NCBI GenBank assembly: GCA_964520045.1
Contig: CAZFMJ010000026.1
Coordinates: forward strand, 1-37,979
DNA: 37,979 nt
Direction of reading: 5' to 3'
Source: CAZFMJ01 sp964520045
GTDB taxonomy: Bacteria > Elusimicrobiota > Elusimicrobia > Elusimicrobiales > CAZFMJ01
Both the position numbers and the translations under genes were made by a program. Numbering within the stretch: the first letter of the stretch is position 1; the number at the start of each line of letters is the position of its first letter. Shown in pieces: positions 32,797-37,979 of the stretch. The notes beneath the pieces were generated by a model. That model was not told the origin of the DNA, did not search any database, and saw nothing but the letters and a program-made list of their open reading frames with translations.

Positions 32797-33747
32797 ATGG
32801 CGGACAAAACACTTCCGGAAAATGAATTGCGGGCTTTTTTCAGCCTTCTTCAGGATGAAGATGAAAAAATTGCGCCCGTGCTGAGAATGCAGCTGCGCCA
32901 GATCATGGATACCCAGCCTGTAACGGTTCAGTCGCTGATCTCGATGGAATTTCCGCAGCTTCGCAAAACTCTTGATTCCATTGTTGAAGATTCCAGATGG
33001 GAAACGATCGGCGAAAGCCTTAAAATCCTGGCGGAAAACGGAGAAAATCCCGATCTTGAGGAAGGGCTTTTTCAAATTTCAAAATTTGCCTATCCCAAAG
33101 CCGATAAATGCGAGATATCGCTTCATCTTGACGCCATAGCGGCCGATGTCAGGCAGGACATAGTAAGCTGCCCCGCAAACGACGCGGGACTGCTTCGCTG
33201 TAATCTCACCATAGGCAAAGACGCAAAAAAGCCGCAGGAAGCATCCGTCCCGACAGACGGTTTTATAACCGATATCCTTGATATCATAGACAAGCTTAAC
33301 AACACCCTTTTTGCGAAACATGGTTTCAGGGGGAATGAAAGAAACTATTACGACCCGGAGAACACCTTTCTTTTCAGCGTGCTGAAAAAAAGGCAGGGCT
33401 CGCCGATCTCCCTTTCCTCAATATATATTCTCGTGGCCAAGAGATTGGGACTGCCGATTTCCGGAATAGGCCTGCCCGGACATTTTATAGTTCAGGCAAA
33501 AACCCCCGAGGGCCGGATTTATCTCGATCCTTTCAGGAACGGCCGCCGGCTGACGTCCACCGATTGCAGAATGATGGCGCTCCGCCAGAACATCGAATGG
33601 GACGCGGTATACCTTACGCCCGTAAACATGCGCTATATACTGGAGAGAACTCTCGTGAATCTGATGAATTCATACGGCAAGGCGGGAGATGAAAGGCGCG
33701 CCGAATGGCTGAAAAAATATCTTGCGGTTTTTGAAAATCCGGGTTGA
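32797..33747 (+). CDS. SirB1-family transglutaminase-like protein
   Basis: 316 residues. The core NTLFAKHGFRGNERNYYD, PENTFLFSVLKKRQGSPISLSSIY, VAKRLGLPISGIGLPGHFIV and YLDPFRNGR is the conserved SirB1/Transglut_core2 pattern. The usual transglutaminase Cys is absent (Ser/Leu occupy that region: SPISLSS), as in many family members, so activity is doubtful; the His in PGHF and Asp in LDPF are kept. An N-terminal helical ~100 residues precede it. Role uncertain; family members often lie near cell-division or translation-factor genes. Weak ribosome-binding site. Confidence 0.8.
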   Translation: MADKTLPENELRAFFSLLQDEDEKIAPVLRMQLRQIMDTQPVTVQSLISMEFPQLRKTLDSIVEDSRWETIGESLKILAENGENPDLEEGLFQISKFAYPKADKCEISLHLDAIAADVRQDIVSCPANDAGLLRCNLTIGKDAKKPQEASVPTDGFITDILDIIDKLNNTLFAKHGFRGNERNYYDPENTFLFSVLKKRQGSPISLSSIYILVAKRLGLPISGIGLPGHFIVQAKTPEGRIYLDPFRNGRRLTSTDCRMMALRQNIEWDAVYLTPVNMRYILERTLVNLMNSYGKAGDERRAEWLKKYLAVFENPG

Positions 33748-33773
33748 CATATTTTTCGCAAATTTTGTATTAA
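33744..33773 (+). promoter_or_regulatory. Candidate sigma-70 promoter for the Gld-like operon
   Basis: A consensus TTGACA (33744-33749), 18-bp spacer and TATTAA (33768-33773). It overlaps the SirB1 stop codon. Transcripts from it would carry the whole heptamer element 33785-33900 in their 5' leader. Confidence 0.6.
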
Positions 33774-33784
33774 TTTAATGATGC

Positions 33785-33900
33785 GTAGGTAGATGGTAGA
33801 CGGAGAAAGAAGATGTTAAGTTGCAACCGCAAAATGGAAGATAACTTGTTTTTTTGTTTTTTCTTTTCCGTCTACCGTTTACCATCTACCGTCTTCCGAT
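33785..33900. repeat. Heptamer inverted-pair element 6, in the leader of the ABC operon
   Basis: Left arm 33785-33805: GTAGGTA GATGGTA GACGGAG. Right arm 33866-33900: TTCCGTC TACCGTT TACCATC TACCGTC TTCCGAT. The A-rich/T-rich core between could extend a large stem-loop in RNA. It ends 17 nt before the ATPase start. Confidence 0.85.
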
Positions 33901-33917
33901 TGTAAGGGCTTATAGAT

Positions 33918-34850
33918 ATGATCCTAGTCGACGGACTTGTGCGCAAATACGGCAGCAACACGGCGGTAAACGGAATATCTTTCCGCGTAGGCCGGAGAGA
34001 AATAATCGGTTTTTTAGGGCCCAACGGCGCGGGAAAAACCACCACATTAAAAGTGCTTGCCGGCTGTTTATATCCGTCCGAAGGAAAAGTCACGATAGCG
34101 GACTCCGATATAACCGAACATCCGATACGCTGCCGCACGATGATAGGCTATCTGCCTGAGAACAATCCGCTTTATGAGGAAATGGAAGTTTCCGAATTCC
34201 TTGAATGGTCGGCCGGAGTGCGTTCCGTCCCGAAGCAAAAAAGAAAAGCCTGCGTGAGCGCGGCGATTGAAAAATGCGGTCTTTCCACCGTCATAGGAAA
34301 AGACATCGGACAGCTTTCAAAAGGCTACCGCCAGCGGGTAGGCCTTGCGCGGGCCATACTGCATGACCCCCCCATATTGCTGCTGGATGAACCTACGGCG
34401 GGCCTCGACCCCAACCAGGCAGCGGAGGTGCGCAGGCTTATTTCCGATCTGCGCAGGGAAAAAACAGTGCTTTTAAGCACTCATATACTTTCCGAAGTGC
34501 GTTCAACCTGCGATAAGGTCATAATAATACACAGGGGACAGCTGGCGGCGCAGGGAAGCCTTGAAGAGTTATCCGCCGGAGCTTCGGAGGGGCAGAAAAT
34601 AATATTTTCGCTGAAAACCGGAATCGACGCGGAAAAAATTAAACAAAAAATTTCTTCCATTGAAGGAACGGCTTCCGTAAGCCATTGCGCTCAAGCCGGC
34701 GAGGAGATATTTTCCGTATCGATGAAATCAAGCGCGGAAGACGGCCGCTCCCTTATTTTCAGAACGGCCGCGGACAATAATTGGCCTCTTCTTGAACTGC
34801 GCAAAGAAACGGTGACACTTGAGGAGGTATTCCGAAGTCTGACCGCGTAA
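33918..34850 (+). CDS. ABC transporter ATPase, GldA-like
   Basis: 310 residues. Walker A GPNGAGKTT (about 34-42), Q-loop in IGYLPENNPL, signature LSKGYRQRVGLARA, Walker B ILLLDEP and the switch His in LLSTHILSEV are all present. A ~90-residue C-terminal extension follows, as in GldA/CcmA-type exporters' ATPases. It should power the permease encoded next (36 nt downstream). In Bacteroidetes GldA-GldF-GldG act in gliding; in other phyla the same set is of unknown function, so a gliding role should not be assumed. Confidence 0.93.
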   Translation: MILVDGLVRKYGSNTAVNGISFRVGRREIIGFLGPNGAGKTTTLKVLAGCLYPSEGKVTIADSDITEHPIRCRTMIGYLPENNPLYEEMEVSEFLEWSAGVRSVPKQKRKACVSAAIEKCGLSTVIGKDIGQLSKGYRQRVGLARAILHDPPILLLDEPTAGLDPNQAAEVRRLISDLRREKTVLLSTHILSEVRSTCDKVIIIHRGQLAAQGSLEELSAGASEGQKIIFSLKTGIDAEKIKQKISSIEGTASVSHCAQAGEEIFSVSMKSSAEDGRSLIFRTAADNNWPLLELRKETVTLEEVFRSLTA

Positions 34851-34886
34851 AATTCTGTATTCCGGCCGCTTAGATAGTTGAAAATT

Positions 34887-35618
34887 ATGAAAAATTTTGG
34901 GAAAGTTTTAAGCATGGAATTCCGGCAGTTATACCTTAAAGAAACCGGAATGTATTTTAATTATCCCACGGCCTACATAATAACGGTTGTATTCCTGCTT
35001 ATAACGGGATATTTTTTCTCCCAGCCGCTTTTTATAATCAATCAGGCCAGCATAGATTCTCTCATGAACACCGCCCCTTTAATGCTTGTGTTTTTTGTTC
35101 CCGCCATAACAATGAAACTTTTTTCCGAAGAAATAAAAACCGGAACCATTGAGATAATAATGACCCTGCCGGTGCCCGATTGGCAGCTGCTGGCGGCAAA
35201 ATTTTTGGCCGCGCTGACGGTTATAGCCGCCGCCCTGATTCTTACGGCCGTGCATCCCATTACCGTGGGCCTGCTGGGCCGCCTGGATTGGGGCGCCGCC
35301 GCCGGGGCGTATGCGGGCATGCTGCTGACAGGCGCTTTGCTTGCCTCCGCCGGCATATTCGCCTCTACTCTCACCCGCAACCAGGTCACGGCGTTTATAT
35401 CGGCCTTTTTGATAGGTTTTTTCTTCTACATGGTCGGCTATATCGACACCTTTATGCCTCTATGGCTGTCGCCTTTTACCGATTTCATCGGCATGGACGC
35501 TCATATTAAAAATATGGCGCGGGGAGTGATAGACTCCCGCGATATTGTGTATTATGCGACATTTTCGGGCTTTTTCCTTTTTCTTGCGCAGGTTAAATTG
35601 TGGCTGTCCCGCTACTAA
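34887..35618 (+). CDS. ABC-2-type permease, GldF-like
   Basis: 243 residues from ATG 34887. Six hydrophobic helices can be placed: AYIITVVFLLITGYFF, LMLVFFVPAITM, LLAAKFLAALTVIAAALIL, GAYAGMLLTGALLASAGIFA, VTAFISAFLIGFFFYMVGYI and IVYYATFSGFFLFLAQVKLWL. KTGTIEIIMTLPVPDWQ is typical of GldF-type permeases. It pairs with the ATPase before it. The last codons (LSRY and stop) form the left arm of a perfect 20-bp palindrome. Confidence 0.9.
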   Translation: MKNFGKVLSMEFRQLYLKETGMYFNYPTAYIITVVFLLITGYFFSQPLFIINQASIDSLMNTAPLMLVFFVPAITMKLFSEEIKTGTIEIIMTLPVPDWQLLAAKFLAALTVIAAALILTAVHPITVGLLGRLDWGAAAGAYAGMLLTGALLASAGIFASTLTRNQVTAFISAFLIGFFFYMVGYIDTFMPLWLSPFTDFIGMDAHIKNMARGVIDSRDIVYYATFSGFFLFLAQVKLWLSRY

Positions 35619-35648
35619 GGGGTCGCAACGACCCCTTAGTAGCGGGAC
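35606..35648. repeat. Perfect 20-bp palindrome overlapping the permease stop
   Basis: 35606-35625 is exactly complementary to 35629-35648, with a 3-nt CAA loop. The left arm includes the last four codons and stop of the permease; the right arm repeats them inverted. No T-run follows, so it is an unlikely terminator. Confidence 0.95.
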
Positions 35649-35798
35649 CAGTCACCAGCGGCCCATGTCCAGAGAAGAAGGTGCCCGGCGGCCCGGTTAC
35701 CCAGGGGCCCAAGTCGCCAGATAGACTAGGGAATTAATCTCTTCCTGGGTGTCTGGTCGTTTTCTTCTCTGGGTTGCTGGGCGGCTGGAAACTTGGGA
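35649..35798. repeat. CCAG-type inverted-pair element
   Basis: Left arm 35649-35720 steps CCAGTCA CCAGCGG CCCATGT CCAGAGA, then CCCGGCGG CCCGGTTA CCCAGGGG at about 8. Right arm 35744-35798 carries the complement type (CCTGGGTG TCTGG ... CTCTGGGT TGCTGGG CGGCTGG). CCAGAGAAGAA (35669-35679) pairs perfectly with TTCTTCTCTGG (35762-35772). It fills the gap before the GldG-like gene. Confidence 0.75.
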
Positions 35799-35819
35799 AT
35801 CGTGTAACTTCTGCATAAT

Positions 35820-37445
35820 ATGATGGATAATAAAAAACGACTTTGGCTTTCTTCCTCCGCCGGAGTGGCGCTTGCCGTCGCGGTGCTCGTGCTGGCAAAT
35901 GCCGCTTCGCAGTTCCTTTATCTGCGGCTTGATTTCAGCAAAGGGAACATATATTCCGTAAGCAAGGCCAGCGTCAAAATCCTGCGCTCCCTGCCTGACC
36001 CCGTTCTTGTAAAAGTATATTATTCAAAAAACCTTCCGCCCCAGATAACTTTTGCGCATCAGTATCTGCGCGACCTTCTGCGCGAATATGAATCCGCTTC
36101 AAACGGAAACCTTAAATGCAGTTTTTTTGAAATAAATGAAGACCCTCAGCCGCGCCAGGACGCCCTTAAAAACGGCATAGCCCCCGTGAGCTTCAATATA
36201 TTCGCCAACGAAAGGTACGAACAGATCGAAGGTTTTCTGGGGCTTACGCTCCAATACCGCGATAAAAAAGAAACCATTCCTTTCCTTCAGGATATCTCGG
36301 GCCTTGAATACGATCTTACCTCGCGCATTAAAACGCTTTCTTCGGCCTCCAAGCCGGCAATCGGTTTTGTCACATCCGGAGGCGCGATATCTCCGTCGGA
36401 ACTGGACCCGCAGGTCGCAGCCAAGCTTGAATCAAGATATGACGTAAAAATGGTTGATTTTGAGACCATATCGGTTGACAGCGGAGTGCCTTCCGAAATA
36501 CAAACGCTCGCCTTTCTGGGACCTCAAAGCCGCCTTAAAGAAAAGGAGCTGTTTCTGCTGGACCAGTATCTTCTTTCCGGCCGGGCTCTTTTGACGGCGG
36601 TAGACGCCAAAAAAGTGGATCTGCGGTCATTTTTTGCCGTAGAGAACGAAACCGGACTTTCAGATTTTCTCTCAAAGCACGGACTGTCCCTTGACAGCCG
36701 TATTGCCATGGATATGCAGTGCCAGCCCATACAGATATCCGCCAAACAGGGTCTTTTTGTAATAACTAATATCGTGAATTATCCTCCGTTTATCGTATCA
36801 ACGGAGCTTAACCGCGAACATCCCGCCGTCAAGGACCTTGATTCCGTGGTTTTCCCGTACAGCAGTCCTATTGAGATAAAGGAAAGCACGGGAACGGCGA
36901 ACGCCGGCAGAAAAACAGAAATACTGGCAAAATCTTCAATCAAAAGCTGGATTAAAAACGCTCAAACCGCGGGGTATATCTCTTTGAATCCTTTCCAGGA
37001 TATGGATATTTCCAAGGATGACAAAAAGGGTCCTTTTATTCTCGCGGCGGCGGTGCAGGACAGGTTTTCGCCGTATTTTCAGACTCCCCCCAAAGAGCTG
37101 AAGCTCAAAACAAAGCCGCTGGCTGAAGCCAAAAGCGCCGGAAGGCTGGCTTTAATATCCACCTCCAAGTTCGCAAACAGAGATTTCCAAATGCCGTCCG
37201 CAAATTCAATGTTTCTGCTCAACCTCATAGACTGGCTCGCCCAAGACGACGACCTTATCGCCATACGTTCCAAAAGCGTGGAATTTCACCCGTTGCGCGA
37301 GATACCGGCGGCAGGCAAGACCATGGTCAGGTATCTCAATCTTTTCATCCCGCCGCTGACGGCCGTGTCTGCCGGCCTACTTTGGTGGAAATTGCGGCGC
37401 AGGAAGCGCCTGGCGGCGGTAAAAACTTATTCGGCAAAAATTTAA
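35820..37445 (+). CDS. GldG-like ABC auxiliary protein
   Basis: 541 residues. An N-terminal helix (AGVALAVAVLVLANAASQFLYLRLDFS) leads to IYSVSKASVKILRSLPDPVLVKVYYSKNLPP, the opening of the ABC_transp_aux (GldG) extracytoplasmic domain; DISGLEYDLTSRIKTL and FLGPQSRLKEKELFLLDQYLLSG continue it, and NSMFLLNLIDWLAQDDDLIAIRSKSVEFHPL is the C-terminal signature before the last helix (FIPPLTAVSAGLLWW). It probably forms the outer part of the exporter. It follows the permease after a 200-bp repeat-filled gap. Two adjacent ATGs are possible starts (35820, 35823). Confidence 0.9.
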   Translation: MMDNKKRLWLSSSAGVALAVAVLVLANAASQFLYLRLDFSKGNIYSVSKASVKILRSLPDPVLVKVYYSKNLPPQITFAHQYLRDLLREYESASNGNLKCSFFEINEDPQPRQDALKNGIAPVSFNIFANERYEQIEGFLGLTLQYRDKKETIPFLQDISGLEYDLTSRIKTLSSASKPAIGFVTSGGAISPSELDPQVAAKLESRYDVKMVDFETISVDSGVPSEIQTLAFLGPQSRLKEKELFLLDQYLLSGRALLTAVDAKKVDLRSFFAVENETGLSDFLSKHGLSLDSRIAMDMQCQPIQISAKQGLFVITNIVNYPPFIVSTELNREHPAVKDLDSVVFPYSSPIEIKESTGTANAGRKTEILAKSSIKSWIKNAQTAGYISLNPFQDMDISKDDKKGPFILAAAVQDRFSPYFQTPPKELKLKTKPLAEAKSAGRLALISTSKFANRDFQMPSANSMFLLNLIDWLAQDDDLIAIRSKSVEFHPLREIPAAGKTMVRYLNLFIPPLTAVSAGLLWWKLRRRKRLAAVKTYSAKI

Positions 37446-37979
37446 TGAGAAAAAAGCATATTCTTATTCTTCTTTCCGCCGCGGTATTTTTAGGCATTCT
37501 ATCGGCGGTATCATGGCGTTTGTCGCGGCCGGCTGAAGCAAAAACTCTTTGCGCAAAAAACATCTCAAAAACCGCTTCCGGAATTAAAATCGCCGGTCCG
37601 CGCGGAGAATTCTCTTTTCAGCGGACCGGAGAGTCGTGGAAAATGATTTCCCCCCTGCGCTATCCCGCGGATTCAGCCGCCCTGCAAAGCTTTGCGGAAA
37701 ATCTCGCCGATGTCCGGCTTTCGGACGCGCTTACAAAAAATCCCGACGGTCATGAAATTTTCGGACTGGCGCAATCCAGCCGAACGCGGATACAGATTTT
37801 TGGATCTTCCGAAGGCAATACCCCCCCGGTCCTGGACTTTTACGCGGGAAAGGAAGGGATGGGAGCGGAAACTGTGTACGTCAATTTTTCCGGCAAACCC
37901 GAAGTGTCGGAAGCCTCGGGAATTTCATATCAGTCCTTTTCTAAATCGACAGGGGACTGGCTGGACCGCGCGATTATAT
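37445..37979 (+). CDS. DUF4340-domain protein, partial
   Basis: The ATG overlaps the last base of the upstream TAA stop, so the genes are coupled. The visible 178 residues begin with a signal anchor (MRKKHILILLSAAVFLGILS) and continue GEFSFQRTGESWKMISPLRYPADSAALQSFAENLADVRL, the DUF4340 pattern in which a bound W-x-ISP-PADS segment recurs. DUF4340 proteins commonly follow GldG-like genes and may form part of the same envelope complex. The frame is open to the window end. Confidence 0.85.
   Translation, partial: MRKKHILILLSAAVFLGILSAVSWRLSRPAEAKTLCAKNISKTASGIKIAGPRGEFSFQRTGESWKMISPLRYPADSAALQSFAENLADVRLSDALTKNPDGHEIFGLAQSSRTRIQIFGSSEGNTPPVLDFYAGKEGMGAETVYVNFSGKPEVSEASGISYQSFSKSTGDWLDRAII

Noticed and set aside
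33918..37979. Gliding motility locus
   Set aside because: The exporter genes resemble gldA/F/G, but no other gliding genes are present and such operons occur in non-gliding phyla.

Overview
The window looks like a chromosomal segment of an uncultured Gram-negative anaerobe, most plausibly Elusimicrobiota or Omnitrophota. That placement is an inference from gene content and style: a single-chain pyruvate:ferredoxin oxidoreductase, a class II aldolase, an unusual long transketolase-like protein, an orphan AmmeMemoRadiSam radical SAM enzyme, a Gld-type ABC operon, a YYPSP-type surface protein and many small secreted proteins. No rRNA or other taxonomic marker is present.

Region 1 (1 to about 4,410) is the right part of an integrated element that looks less GC-rich than the rest. 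It carries a filamentous-phage-type (gpII) replication initiator, a small excisionase-like HTH protein, a DUF4145-type protein, two small unknown proteins and a large serine recombinase. The recombinase frame runs antisense through the 3' half of a tRNA-Asn gene. That tRNA (4,369-4,705, minus) is itself interrupted inside the anticodon by a 262-nt group I intron, and a broken copy of its 5' half lies just upstream.

Region 2 (4,800-16,400) holds a PAS/membrane/DnaJ-like operon, two tandem paralogous secreted proteins, a clostripain-family protease, pyruvate:ferredoxin oxidoreductase, a DUF481-like outer-membrane protein with a partner, and a nitroreductase. Region 3 (16,400-24,700) holds an OmpR-like response regulator, a HI0933-type flavoprotein, aldolase, an M42 aminopeptidase, the transketolase-like protein, a PPC-domain protein and Era. 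Region 4 (24,700-37,979) holds a GT39-type membrane glycosyltransferase, the AmrS-type radical SAM enzyme, a TPR protein, a HEAT-repeat protein, a surface protein, a diacylglycerol-kinase-like enzyme, a SirB1-type protein and a four-gene Gld-like ABC operon whose last gene runs off the window.

Two signals are not explained by ordinary gene annotation. (i) Intergenic spaces repeatedly contain degenerate 7-bp tandem arrays, unit GAYGGTA on the left and its reverse complement TACCRTC on the right. They form inverted pairs around an A-rich/T-rich centre and abut start and stop codons. A second element with a different unit (CCAG-type) has the same architecture. (ii) Three promoters of secreted-protein genes share a module: GGTCYTTTG-like direct repeats 21-25 bp apart, with the -10 box starting exactly 36 bp after the start of the last repeat. 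All positions and pairings were worked out by eye; no database search was run.
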